64,000 bases of DNA. It comes from Paraburkholderia eburnea (GTDB taxonomy: Bacteria; Pseudomonadota; Gammaproteobacteria; Burkholderiales; Burkholderiaceae). A program made the position numbers and the translations under genes. Numbering within the stretch: the stretch's first letter is position 1; every line of letters begins with the position of its first letter. The DNA is taken from NCBI RefSeq assembly GCF_002917095.1, contig NZ_PQGA01000002.1, forward strand, positions 558,001-622,000, given 5' to 3'. Below are positions 42,085 to 50,531 of the stretch, piece after piece. The notes below the pieces were generated by a model. It had not been told where the DNA came from, did no database searches, and worked only from the letters and a program-made list of their open reading frames with translations.

Positions 42085-42894
42085 TTAGTCGTCGATCGTT
42101 TCGTGCGTCGCCTGCGCGCCGCGACGCCAGTAAGCCGATGCGCGGATGCGCTTCTTGTCGACGCCGCGTTCATTGCACAGATAGCCGCGCACGGCACGGA
42201 TCGCCGAGGCTTCGCCGGCCGCCCACACATAGCCTTCGCCTGGCGGCAGCCAGACTTCGCCGAGCGCATCGACGAGCGGTTGTTCCGAGTCCAGTTCGTC
42301 GCGATAAACCCACGTCGCGTAGAGATCGGCTTCGGTCGGCAGTTCGATACGCGCCGCGCGGTTCGCCACTTCCACGACCACGGCGGCGCGCGCGCCCGAC
42401 GGCAGCTCGTCCAGGCGGCGCTGAATGGCGGGCAGCGCGGTCTCGTCGCCGACCAGCAGATGCCAGTCGAAACCCGTGGGAATCACCATCGAGCCGCGCG
42501 GGCCGCCGACGCCCAGGTACTGGCCGGGCGCGGCCTGCGCGGCCCACGCGGTGGCTGGGCCGGCATCGTGCAGCGCGAATTCCAGATCCAGCTCGTTGGC
42601 GTTGATATCGAAGCGGCGCGGTGTGTAATCGCGCGCGGCAGGGCGCTCGACGCCGTCGGGGAAAGCGATGCCGTCCGGGCCGAGGCTCGGCAGCGCAGGC
42701 TTTTCGTCGCCCGGAGCCGGGAAAAACACCTTCACGTGATCGTCGAACGACGACGAGACGAAATCGCTCAGGTCGCCGGTCAGCGTGACGCGCACGAGCG
42801 CGGACGACAGCGCCTCGACGCGCGTCACGCGCAGCAGACGGAATTTCAGCGGATGTCGCACGCGGACGACTTCGAGATTGGATTGATTCTGCAT
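42085..42894 (-). CDS. nfeF: Siderophore-interacting ferric reductase (ViuB/YqjH type)
   Basis: A 269-residue NADPH-dependent ferric-siderophore reductase. The FAD-binding motif is ARDYTPRRFD, with PGQYLGVGGPRGSMVIP nearby, and the C-terminal SIP domain ends in GEGYVWAAGEASAIRAVR. It releases iron from ferric siderophores in the cytoplasm. It follows the PadR gene by 58 bases on the same strand. The same pairing occurs in E. coli NfeR-NfeF (YqjI-YqjH), though divergent there. Confidence 0.9.
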   Translation of the reverse strand: MQNQSNLEVVRVRHPLKFRLLRVTRVEALSSALVRVTLTGDLSDFVSSSFDDHVKVFFPAPGDEKPALPSLGPDGIAFPDGVERPAARDYTPRRFDINANELDLEFALHDAGPATAWAAQAAPGQYLGVGGPRGSMVIPTGFDWHLLVGDETALPAIQRRLDELPSGARAAVVVEVANRAARIELPTEADLYATWVYRDELDSEQPLVDALGEVWLPPGEGYVWAAGEASAIRAVRGYLCNERGVDKKRIRASAYWRRGAQATHETIDD

Positions 42895-42952
42895 CTATGA
42901 CTCCGGTAAATAAGCGGCGGACGATCGACGGCGAGGGGGGCGGGTTGGGCTT

Positions 42953-43753
42953 TTATGCGCCGGGCGCCGCGCTGTCGTCCGTCCTGGTGTTCTCGCCGCC
43001 GTTTTCGATTTCCTGGGTGGCGCGTACGATGATGGCCGCGATGCGGCGCTGCTCCTCGGGCGACGCGTCCGTGCGGCGCAGCAGTGCGTGCTTGAAGGCG
43101 CGGCGCGCCTCGATCAGTTCGCGGACCCAGCCGCTGCCATCGGCGGGATCTTCACCTGCGAACGCGCGGCGCATCAGATCCATCTTGCGGCCGAAATGCG
43201 TGAGCTTGGCGAGGATCAGATCGGCGCGCTCGCGGTTCGCGCCAAGATGGGCGCGGCCTTCTTCGGACAGCTGGTAACGCTTGCGGTTGCCTTCGAGCGT
43301 CACGCTCACATAACCGAGTTCTTCGAGATACGTGAGGGCCGGATAAACCATGCCGGGACTCGGGCTGTAGAAGCCGTTCGAGCGCGATTCGAGCGCCTTG
43401 ATCAGCTCGTAGCCGTGGCTCGGGCGCTCGGCGAGCAGCGCTAGCAGCATCAGTTGCAGGTCTTCCGAGGAGAACTTGCGGCCGCGGCCGAAACCGTCGC
43501 CGTCGCCGAAGCCGCCGGGGCCGCCGAAGCCTCGGCCAAAGCCGTCACCGAAGCGATCGCCGAAATCGCCGGGACCCTCGCCGCCGCGCCGGCCCATGGC
43601 ATGGCGCAGCGCGTGCAACGCATGCAAGGGATGAAGCATGGAGAGACGGGCGCCGGCGAAATCGCCGTGGCCGAACGTTTCGAAAAAGTCGCGGGCGGCG
43701 CGAGCACCGTGGCGATGGTGGCCATGGTGGCCGGAATGATGAGGGTGGCGCAT
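42953..43753 (-). CDS. nfeR: PadR family metal-responsive regulator with His-rich N terminus (YqjI/NfeR-like)
   Basis: A 266-residue PadR protein. It begins MRHPHHSGHHGHHRHGARAA, a His-rich tail like that of YqjI, followed by a Gly/Asp/Phe-rich linker (DRFGDGFGRGFGGPGGFGDG). The winged helix follows at about 95-175 (RPSHGYELIKALESRSNGFY, SPSPGMVYPALTYLEELGYV). YqjI binds iron or nickel and represses the yqjH reductase; the same is inferred here. The start is ATG 43753. A 20-base palindrome lies 35-54 bases upstream. Confidence 0.88.
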   Translation of the reverse strand: MRHPHHSGHHGHHRHGARAARDFFETFGHGDFAGARLSMLHPLHALHALRHAMGRRGGEGPGDFGDRFGDGFGRGFGGPGGFGDGDGFGRGRKFSSEDLQLMLLALLAERPSHGYELIKALESRSNGFYSPSPGMVYPALTYLEELGYVSVTLEGNRKRYQLSEEGRAHLGANRERADLILAKLTHFGRKMDLMRRAFAGEDPADGSGWVRELIEARRAFKHALLRRTDASPEEQRRIAAIIVRATQEIENGGENTRTDDSAAPGA

Positions 43754-43771
43754 GTGGCCTCCTGTCTCTGA

Positions 43772-43807
43772 GTGTCTTAAGATGTGTCTTAAGATATATA
43801 TCTTAAG
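43772..43807. promoter_or_regulatory. Candidate PadR operator (CTTAAGAT palindrome and direct repeat)
   Basis: CTTAAGATAT-ATATCTTAAG (43788-43807) is a perfect 20-base palindrome. It is preceded by a third half-site: GTGTCTTAAGAT occurs twice in tandem (43772-43783 and 43784-43795). It lies in the promoter of the PadR-reductase operon. Confidence 0.75.
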
Positions 43808-43961
43808 AGTGTTTGTCAAAGATAATTTTTTGGGGGCAGAACTCGCGGCAAAGTCTGCGGGAGCGTGAGACCGGCGTTCCCGCGCAACCATGGCGGGTTA
43901 GGGGAAAGGGGAGAGAGGTCCGGCGCCCGGTTTCGATGAGGCTGTTGGCCGGTCGAAGTCG

Positions 43962-43998
43962 ATCTGCACCTTGTAGTGACACGCTCACAGGTGCAGAT
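43962..43998. promoter_or_regulatory. Long nested dyad resembling a MerR-family operator
   Basis: ATCTGCACCT (43962-43971) is answered by AGGTGCAGAT (43989-43998), with GTGA-CACGC-TCAC inside. The pattern resembles MerR-type promoter dyads, but no MerR gene is near. It lies in the 297-base gap between the PadR gene and the porin gene, which otherwise shows nothing. Confidence 0.35.
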
Positions 43999-44050
43999 AG
44001 TCGGGGCGGTGTCCGGCGTTACAGGGGCAACTCCGCGAATTTCTCTTCGA

Positions 44051-45130
44051 TCAGAACGCGTGACGGATGCCGACAGTCGCGCCCACCGTCGTGCCGGAAG
44101 CACCGTATAGCGCGCCGTCGATCGACAAGCCGGTGTTCATCGTTCCGTGATTGTCGACCGAGGCCACCTGCGCGTAGAGCGCGGTCCGCTTCGAGAGGAA
44201 ATAGCTCGCCCCCAACGCGGCCAGGAGCGAATGGTTGGCCGTGTGATTGCGGTCGCTTGTGACCCAGACGCCGCCGTCGAGGTCCAGCGCGGGTGTCACG
44301 TACCACGTCAGGCCGCCGCCATAGACGTTGTTGTTCAACGAGCCGGCGACCTTGTAGTTGACGAACGACGCTTTCACCGTGGCGGCGCCGAACTTGAACG
44401 CCGCGCCGAGCGTGCGGCCCTCGGCCGCCAGGCTGGTTGGCGTGGGGGTGGGATTCGCGGCGCCGCTGTTGCCGTCGAAGATCGCCGCATTGACCATCAC
44501 GCCCGCGTAGTCGTAGCTGACGCTGGCGGAATATTGCCGTCCCGCCTGGAAGTCGCCGGGCTTGCCGCCGAACGAATACAGCAGACTCGCCTGCAGACCC
44601 CAGAGCGCCGGGCTCGTGTACGAAACCGAACTCGCGCTGAAAATGCTGGTACCAAGCACGTTGTCGACGAGGTTGACGCCGCCACTGCCGAAGAACGACA
44701 TGTTGCGCGGGTCGGATGCGTACAGTGCGAGGAAAAACGGCGAGAGTTGCAGCCCGGTCTTCACTTCGCCGTAGCGGTTGCGCAGCGCGATCCACGCCTC
44801 GCAGCCGAAAAGGTTGCCGTCACAATGCGCGAGCGCGCCGTTGGCAATGCTGATCCCGCTTTCGAGCTTGAACCTGGCCTGGAGCCCGTCGCCGAGATCC
44901 TCGGTTCCGAGCATCCCGAACTGCGAATACGACGACCCTCCATCGATCATCGAAAGCTGCCTGCCGGCGTGGGCGCCCGTGGCGGAGCCGAGTGTCTTGT
45001 TCGTGTACAGCAGGCCACCGTCGATGAGGCCGAATAGCGTGATCTGGCTTTGCGCGTTCGAGGACCCGCAGATCAGCATCCCTGCCGTACATCCGGCAAG
45101 GCGCCACGCGCGCTTTCTGTCTTGCTGCAT
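44051..45130 (-). CDS. Gram-negative outer-membrane porin (OmpC/Omp38 type)
   Basis: A 359-residue trimeric 16-strand porin. The signal peptide ends near residue 26 (CGSSNAQ-SQIT), followed by ITLFGLIDGGLLYTN, the usual Burkholderia porin start, and ends with the terminal Phe (VGIRHAF). Internal repeats of beta-strand pairs such as GLQASLLYSFGGKPG are typical. It stands at the left edge of the catabolic cluster and may admit its substrate, but porins of this family are also common singly. Confidence 0.92.
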   Translation of the reverse strand: MQQDRKRAWRLAGCTAGMLICGSSNAQSQITLFGLIDGGLLYTNKTLGSATGAHAGRQLSMIDGGSSYSQFGMLGTEDLGDGLQARFKLESGISIANGALAHCDGNLFGCEAWIALRNRYGEVKTGLQLSPFFLALYASDPRNMSFFGSGGVNLVDNVLGTSIFSASSVSYTSPALWGLQASLLYSFGGKPGDFQAGRQYSASVSYDYAGVMVNAAIFDGNSGAANPTPTPTSLAAEGRTLGAAFKFGAATVKASFVNYKVAGSLNNNVYGGGLTWYVTPALDLDGGVWVTSDRNHTANHSLLAALGASYFLSKRTALYAQVASVDNHGTMNTGLSIDGALYGASGTTVGATVGIRHAF

Positions 45131-45258
45131 GAATGTCTCCCCCTATGTCTTCGTCTACGCGAATTGCGGGAATAAAATCGATTTAAATGTAGTGATGCTA
45201 ACTAAATTTTCCAATCTGACTCATGCCGACCTTCGGCCGGGTTGAAGCGACGGCGATA

Positions 45259-45297
45259 CGTACAGGCACCGGCGCGCAGCGCGCGGGTGCCTGTACG
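45259..45297 (-). terminator. Strong hairpin after the SDR gene
   Basis: CGTACAGGCACC (45259-45270) and GGTGCCTGTACG (45286-45297), with inner GCGCGC pairing, 7 bases past the SDR stop. No T-run, but a very stable stem. Confidence 0.55.
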
Positions 45298-45303
45298 CCG
45301 GGA

Positions 45304-46038
45304 CTAGATCGCCCAGCCTCCGTCGATTGCGATCTCGGCGCCGGTGATAAACGCGCTTTCGTCGCTCGAGAGGAACGCGACCAGGGCGGCGACCTCATCG
45401 GGCGTGCCGTGACGCTTCAGCGGGGCTGCCTCGGCGCCAAAGCGGTTCGTTTCGTCCGGGTTCTCCTTGAGCATGTCGGTCGCGATGAAACCTGGATGAA
45501 CCGAATTGACGCGAATGCCGAACGGCGCGAGTTCCGCCGCCGCCACCTTGGTCATGCCGCGCACGGCCCATTTGGTGCTGCCGTACGAAATGGCATTGGC
45601 GAAGCCGCGCAGCCCGGCGACTGACGAAATGTTGACGATCGCTCCCTGCCCGCTCGCGGTCAGCGGTTTGATCGCGTGCTTCATGCCTAGCAGCGTGCCA
45701 AGCTGGTTGACACGAAAATGTTGCTCGGCCAGTTGGGCCGTCGTGTCGCCTAGCGCCGCGGGCCGGTAGATGCCGGCGTTATTGACGAGCACGTCGCATT
45801 GCCCGAAAAGACGCGTGGTGTGTTCGAAGACACGTATCCACGACGACTCGTCGGTGACATCGTGATCGACGAAGGCTGCGCGTTCGCCAAGTTCGCGCGC
45901 GAGCGCCTTGCCTTCTTCCACGAGCAGGTCGGTCAATACCACGTTTGCGCCTTCGCGATGAAAGCGCTTCGCCTCGGCCGCGCCCTGGCCGCGCGCCGCG
46001 CCGGTGATGACCACTGTCTTGCCTTCGAATCGATGCAT
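45304..46038 (-). CDS. Short-chain dehydrogenase/reductase
   Basis: A 244-residue classical SDR. The cofactor motif is VITGAARGQGAAEAKRF, NNAG is at residues 86-89, and the catalytic Ser139-Tyr152-Lys156 set is in NISSVAGLRG and SYGSTK. The Asp at the end of strand 2 (VVLTDLL) favours NAD. It resembles hydroxysteroid and other alicyclic alcohol dehydrogenases such as the cyclopentanol or 3-alpha/20-beta types. It probably oxidises a ring alcohol to the ketone used by the flavin dehydrogenase two genes upstream in the operon. Confidence 0.9.
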   Translation of the reverse strand: MHRFEGKTVVITGAARGQGAAEAKRFHREGANVVLTDLLVEEGKALARELGERAAFVDHDVTDESSWIRVFEHTTRLFGQCDVLVNNAGIYRPAALGDTTAQLAEQHFRVNQLGTLLGMKHAIKPLTASGQGAIVNISSVAGLRGFANAISYGSTKWAVRGMTKVAAAELAPFGIRVNSVHPGFIATDMLKENPDETNRFGAEAAPLKRHGTPDEVAALVAFLSSDESAFITGAEIAIDGGWAI

Positions 46039-46101
46039 GATCTGCTCCTTGCTGAACGTTGTTCCGTGTGAAGTGATGAAAGCGCCAGTTCCGGGCGTGT
46101 A

Positions 46102-46551
46102 TCAGTAGCGGCCCGCCGCGTCTTTGGCGAGCCATGGATAGCGCGCTGTATCGGCGCCCGCATAGTCCGGGTCCAGATAGATGTGGCAGCGCTGGATCTT
46201 GAAGTCGCGGATTTCGAACACGTCGCACCAGCGGCCCGCGTGGGACGTGCCCGCGCGCCATGTTTCACCGCTTTTGAGCCAGCCGTGCGAGGTCGCCTCG
46301 ACCACGACGAGATCGCCCTGCTGGATGAAATTGGCGTACGTCACGTCATGGCTGATTGCAGCCAGAATGCCGAGCAGGTCGTCGAATAACCTGGCGATCT
46401 CGCTGCGGCCGCGGGCGATGCCCCACTTCGGGAAATAGACCTGGGCATGTTCGTCGAAGAGGCTCAGGATTTCGTCGCCGCGATCCATGCGCCTGAAATA
46501 TTCGAGCGCCACTGCCTTGCGTTGTTCATCGGTCATCGGCTGGATTTGCAT
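46102..46551 (-). CDS. NTF2-fold/SnoaL-like protein
   Basis: A 149-residue protein of the nuclear-transport-factor-2 superfamily. It begins MQIQPMTDEQRKAVALEYFR, continues LFDEHAQVYFPKWGIARGRS and contains WRAGTSHAGRWCDVFEIRDF. This fold includes ketosteroid isomerases and polyketide cyclases. Between an SDR and a KstD-like dehydrogenase, an isomerase role is plausible but not shown. Start at ATG 46551 with AGGAGCTACAC before it. It lies 63 bases upstream of the SDR on the same strand. Confidence 0.8.
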   Translation of the reverse strand: MQIQPMTDEQRKAVALEYFRRMDRGDEILSLFDEHAQVYFPKWGIARGRSEIARLFDDLLGILAAISHDVTYANFIQQGDLVVVEATSHGWLKSGETWRAGTSHAGRWCDVFEIRDFKIQRCHIYLDPDYAGADTARYPWLAKDAAGRY

Positions 46552-46642
46552 GTGTAGCTCCTGGAAGCGCGCAGCGGATTGCTCGTGCCGCTGCGAAAGG
46601 GTTAGATGAATGGCTCGGATGTGTCGTGATGCAAACCCGCGT

Positions 46643-48337
46643 TCAGCCGACGGCGGCTTCGACAGGCAAGGTCTCTTTGATGGCTTCGGCGTGCGCCGCG
46701 TGAGCCGCGCGCCACGCGAATGCGATGATCGGTCCCAGCGTGCCGCCGCCGGCCCAATAGGCTCGTGCGGAGGCGGAAGCGACACAGTTGCCGACGCCGT
46801 ACAGGCCCGGGATCGCCTCGCCCAGGTCGTCCAGAACCTGCGCGTTGGCATTGGTCAGTGGGCCGCCTTTCGTGTCCAGCGTGCCGCCGGCCACCAGGGC
46901 CGCGTAGTAGGGGCCTGTTTCGGAAACGGGATGCAGCGTCGGGTTGCCGTGATCGAGCGGCTCGCCGGTCGGGCCGTTGAACATGCGTTCGACCAGACGG
47001 TCGCCGCGGTGGAAATCATGGTCTTTGCCTTCGCGTGCAAACAGGTTGAAGCGCGCGATCGAAGCCCGCAGATTCGTTGTGAAATCGTCGCCAAGCTGGA
47101 CGTTTCCGGTCAGATGCGCGTACTTCTGCAAACGCTCGCGGATGGCGTCCGCTAGTTCATCGAGCGTTTCGCCGTGCAATTCAAACGCCTCGTTGCCTGG
47201 GCCTGGACGGATCAGCCGGCCATATTCCGTGCTGGCCGAATGTTGCTGGCTGCGCTGATCCCAGATGGCGACCTGCACGAAGTTCGGATATTCGGCGCGT
47301 TGCGGGTCCCATTCGAAGAACGACTGGGCGATCTCGTTGTAGGCGAGCTTTTCGTTGACGATGCGGCGGCCGGATTTGTTTACCCAGAGCATCGAGTCCC
47401 CGCCGACCGAGAAGGTGCCCGTGAAGTCGTCACTGCCCGCCACCGCGCGTTCGAGGGCAACGGGGCACATCCATGCGTAGTTCATGTTGCGTAGCTGGGC
47501 GCCGGCGGCGCTGGCGATGCGCACGAAGTCGCCTTCGTTGCTGCGCGCGGCGCAGCCTCCAACGAACGGCGCATGCAGGAAATTCGCGCGCAGCGCGGGA
47601 TCATGCGTAAAGCCGCCGGTTGCGAAGATCACGGCCTTGCGCGCACGCAGCGTGAGCTGCTCGCCGCCTGCACGCGTGCCTTGCACACCGACGACTTCGC
47701 CTTTTCCGTTGCGCACGATTCGCTGCACGCGCACACCCGTCATGATCTGCACACCGTCGCGCAGCGCCGCGGCCTGCATCGACCCGATCGCGACCTTCCC
47801 GCCGTCGGACATGGACTCGCATGCGTCCGCGGGCACCAGCACGCGGCCGCGCGGCGCCTTGTTTTCCGGCATCTCGGCCCAGTAGTCGGTGACGTCGGCG
47901 CAATGCCGGTAGCGCAGGGCACCGCGTTCGTGAAGCGCTTCGGCGGCTGGGGAGGCGCTTTCGTAGATGGCTTCGAAAGCTTCGTATTCCCAAGGTTCCA
48001 GCCCGAGCATCGGGGCATCGGGCTGGTAGCGTTCAGGACGCGCGAGCCGCGCCATGTAGCGCAGACAATCGTCCTTTTCGTCGACGAGTCCGGCTTCGCG
48101 CATCGGCCGGTTGTTTGGCACCCAGTACCAGAACGCGGCCTTGCGCGCCGTGCCGCCCACGACGTCGGTCTTCTCCACGAGCGCCACCGAATTGCCGAGC
48201 CAGCGTGCAAAAAGCGCGGCAGGCAGGCCGCCGCCGCCCGCGCCCACCACGACGACATCGACTTCGCCGTCGTAAGCGGCAGGCTGTGTCACGGGTACGC
48301 CCGTTTCGCGCCCGGCCCATTTCAAGCTTCGATGCAT
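46643..48337 (-). CDS. FAD-dependent 3-ketosteroid delta-1-dehydrogenase-like flavoprotein
   Basis: A 564-residue flavin dehydrogenase of the KstD/fumarate-reductase superfamily. The FAD motif is VVVVGAGGGGLPAALFA (about residue 29), followed by KTDVVGGTARKAAFWYWVPN. The C-terminal end has GGTLDTKGGPLTNANAQVL and RAYWAGGGTLGPIIAF, whose Tyr (about 527) matches the catalytic tyrosine region of KstD. It should place a double bond next to a ring ketone. It is the first gene of the left half of the cluster. Substrate unknown. Confidence 0.85.
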   Translation of the reverse strand: MHRSLKWAGRETGVPVTQPAAYDGEVDVVVVGAGGGGLPAALFARWLGNSVALVEKTDVVGGTARKAAFWYWVPNNRPMREAGLVDEKDDCLRYMARLARPERYQPDAPMLGLEPWEYEAFEAIYESASPAAEALHERGALRYRHCADVTDYWAEMPENKAPRGRVLVPADACESMSDGGKVAIGSMQAAALRDGVQIMTGVRVQRIVRNGKGEVVGVQGTRAGGEQLTLRARKAVIFATGGFTHDPALRANFLHAPFVGGCAARSNEGDFVRIASAAGAQLRNMNYAWMCPVALERAVAGSDDFTGTFSVGGDSMLWVNKSGRRIVNEKLAYNEIAQSFFEWDPQRAEYPNFVQVAIWDQRSQQHSASTEYGRLIRPGPGNEAFELHGETLDELADAIRERLQKYAHLTGNVQLGDDFTTNLRASIARFNLFAREGKDHDFHRGDRLVERMFNGPTGEPLDHGNPTLHPVSETGPYYAALVAGGTLDTKGGPLTNANAQVLDDLGEAIPGLYGVGNCVASASARAYWAGGGTLGPIIAFAWRAAHAAHAEAIKETLPVEAAVG

Positions 48338-48707
48338 TGTCTTCCTCCATATGTTTTCGGTATGTGATCGAGTGCCTCCGCAGTTGGCTACGTTTGGCTA
48401 CGATTCGTTGATAAATATACGAGAGAAATAAAAATATACAAAAATATAAAAACTATTGAAGCGATAGGGCGCATGCAGATGCCCGCGTCGAGGTCGGTCG
48501 GATGGTGCGCATGGCGCAAAGGGGGTGGATGGCAGACGCAGGAGAAGGCCCGCGCGCCGACTACCTGAGGCGGAGGGAGGACGGGTGAGAAACGCGCAGA
48601 CTAGCGCGATGAACGGGCGTGCGCGTAGAGAGGCCGCCGGTTAGCGCCGGGGAGGCGAGGCAGCGTGTAGCGGTGTCGGGCGACTGAGCGCCCGATCGTG
48701 CGGGGAT
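48338..48707. other. AT-rich promoter of the left catabolic operon and gap to GntR; no gene
   Basis: 370 bases. The AT-rich part (48415-48455) contains TATACAAAA (48435-48443), whose complement occurs in the GntR/FAH intergenic region. The remainder, GC-rich, shows nothing I can name. Confidence 0.55.
48435..48443. promoter_or_regulatory. Shared TATACAAAA element, left copy
   Basis: TATACAAAA, about 98 bases upstream of the KstD-like gene; reverse complement TTTTGTATA is at 49553-49561. Confidence 0.4.
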
Positions 48708-49469
48708 TCAGGACGTCGTCCCGCGTTTGCGCGCGGGGGATGCCGCGCTCTTCCGGGGCGTGGCGGACTCCGCGGTGCGTTCGAGCACGAGCTGGGTGGT
48801 GACGGCGAAGTGCTGGCTCAGCAGCGTGCAGGCGAGGTCTGCGTCCCGCGCCAGTACGGCCTTCACAATATCCTCGTGCTCCTTGGCGACGTTGCGTTCC
48901 ACCGCATGCGCGTTGCCCAGCGACATGTGGCGATAGCGTGCCGTCTGGGTGCGCAACGTGGCCGCAAAATGCTTGAGCCACTTCGATCGGCACCCGGCGA
49001 GCAGCGTGGTGTGGAAATGATCGTGAGCACGCTCCCACAGCGGGTTCATGTGCGGTGGGTTGCCAACCGCGGTCGGCAGGCTGTTGACCTGATGGAACGC
49101 CGAGAGCACGGCGCCTTCCCATTCGAGATTCCCGCTTTCAATCGCGTCGCGCAACGCTTCGGACTCGATGCACTGGCGCACCGAAGTCACGTCTTCGAGG
49201 TCTTCGCGGGATACCTGCGTGACCCGGAAGCCGCGCTGGTCTTCCGCTTCGACGAACCCGCTCATCGCGAGCCGCGAAACGGCCTCGCGCAAGGGAATGA
49301 CGCCCGCCTGGTAGCGGTCGGCCAGTTCCCGGATCTTGAGCTTCGACCCGGGCGGCAGGGCGCCCGTGACGATGTCCTGAAGAATGGCGTCTGCCAGCAT
49401 GGAGGCCATGGTGCGCGAAGCGCCAGCGTCTGCGTTGTCGAATGTGATGTCCACAAGGTTCTCCTGCAT
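48708..49469 (-). CDS. GntR family regulator (FadR/FCD type)
   Basis: A 253-residue regulator. The winged helix (ILQDIVTGALPPGSKLKIRE, then VIPLREAVSRLAMSGFVEAE) is followed by an FCD ligand domain with the metal-binding Asp/His pattern (DHFHTTLLAGC, RYRHMSLG, EHEDIVKAVLARD). I chose the ATG at 49469 with GGAGAA before it. It lies between the two halves of the catabolic cluster, divergent from the FAH-hydroxylase-dioxygenase operon, and is the likely regulator for both. Confidence 0.9.
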   Translation of the reverse strand: MQENLVDITFDNADAGASRTMASMLADAILQDIVTGALPPGSKLKIRELADRYQAGVIPLREAVSRLAMSGFVEAEDQRGFRVTQVSREDLEDVTSVRQCIESEALRDAIESGNLEWEGAVLSAFHQVNSLPTAVGNPPHMNPLWERAHDHFHTTLLAGCRSKWLKHFAATLRTQTARYRHMSLGNAHAVERNVAKEHEDIVKAVLARDADLACTLLSQHFAVTTQLVLERTAESATPRKSAASPARKRGTTS

Positions 49470-49552
49470 GTGCCCTTGATTATATTCAAAAGCGCCTATG
49501 CATGCAGAATTCAGGGTTAACGATAAAAGACTAAAATATATATATTTTGTAC

Positions 49553-49561
49553 TTTTGTATA
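49553..49561. promoter_or_regulatory. Shared TATACAAAA element, right copy
   Basis: TTTTGTATA in the AT-rich divergent region between gntR and the FAH gene, preceded by the run AAATATATATATTTT. Confidence 0.4.
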
Positions 49562-49620
49562 AAGCGGCGGATACGGACATCCTCCTCTCGCTGCTGCCCC
49601 TGACCCGAACTGGAGATGTC

Positions 49621-50472
49621 ATGCGCTACGTAAATTTTTCGCCCGATGGGAAGACCCACCAACTGGGCTTGCTCGAAGGCTCGACGATTGTGTCGCTGGG
49701 CGATGCCACGCTGGAGCAACTGTTGGAGCAAGGCGCGGATCTCGCGGTCTGGGCAGCCGCCCGGCGCTCGTCCGGCGCGCAGTACAACGCGAACGAAGTC
49801 ACGCTGCTCCCGCCGCTCACTCGTCCTGGAAAAATTATTTGCGTGGGCCTGAACTACGCGGATCATACGAAAGAAAGCCCGTACGACCAGCCCACCTATC
49901 CGACCCTTTTCCCGCGTTTCAATACCAGCCTGATCGGTCATCGCGCGCCGATGATCCGCCCCGTTGTCTCGGACTCCCTCGACTTCGAGGGCGAACTGGC
50001 GGTCGTGCTCGGACGCGGCGGCCGGCATATTCCTCTGGAGAAAGCGCTGGACTGCGTGGCGGGCTATTCGGTGTTCAACGACGGCTCGGTGCGCGAGTAC
50101 CAGTTCAAGGCGCCGCAATGGACGGTCGGCAAGAATTTCGACGGCACGGGCGCATTTGGGCCGACGCTCGTGACCGCGGACGAAGTCCCTCTGGGCGGCA
50201 AGGGCTTGAAGCTCGAAACACGGCTGAACGGCAAGGTCGTGCAATCCGCGAACACGAGCGACATGGTGTTCGACGTGGCGTCGCTTATCGTCATCATCAG
50301 CGAGGCCATCACGCTGGAGGCCGGTGACGTGATCGTGAGCGGCACGCCCGCGGGCATCGGCTGGGCACGGGAGCCGAAGCTCATCATGCGCGACGGCGAC
50401 GTGTGCGAAGTCGAGATCGAGGGGCTGGGCGTGCTCACGAATGCAGTACGCGATGAGGTGCCGCAGCGCTGA
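49621..50472 (+). CDS. Fumarylacetoacetate hydrolase family protein
   Basis: A 283-residue metal-dependent enzyme. The metal ligands fit Glu123, Glu125 and Asp154 (DFEGELAVVLGRGGRH, FNDGSVREYQ). SGTPAGIGWAREPK and GDVCEVEIEGLG are also family signatures. FAH-family enzymes hydrolyse or isomerise products of ring cleavage (for example acylpyruvates, 2-hydroxyhepta-2,4-dienedioate). It probably acts on the product of the dioxygenase two genes on. Start ATG 49621 with a GGAGATGTC site. Confidence 0.9.
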   Translation: MRYVNFSPDGKTHQLGLLEGSTIVSLGDATLEQLLEQGADLAVWAAARRSSGAQYNANEVTLLPPLTRPGKIICVGLNYADHTKESPYDQPTYPTLFPRFNTSLIGHRAPMIRPVVSDSLDFEGELAVVLGRGGRHIPLEKALDCVAGYSVFNDGSVREYQFKAPQWTVGKNFDGTGAFGPTLVTADEVPLGGKGLKLETRLNGKVVQSANTSDMVFDVASLIVIISEAITLEAGDVIVSGTPAGIGWAREPKLIMRDGDVCEVEIEGLGVLTNAVRDEVPQR

Positions 50473-50531
50473 TACGGCGCTTCGTGAATCAGACGGGCAG
50501 ACAGACGGGCAGACAACAGGAAGGAGATGAT

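Noticed and set aside
49532..49547. AAAATATATATATTTT palindrome as the GntR operator
   Set aside because: Simple AT alternation in a promoter region; the TATACAAAA element shared by both promoters is the better candidate.
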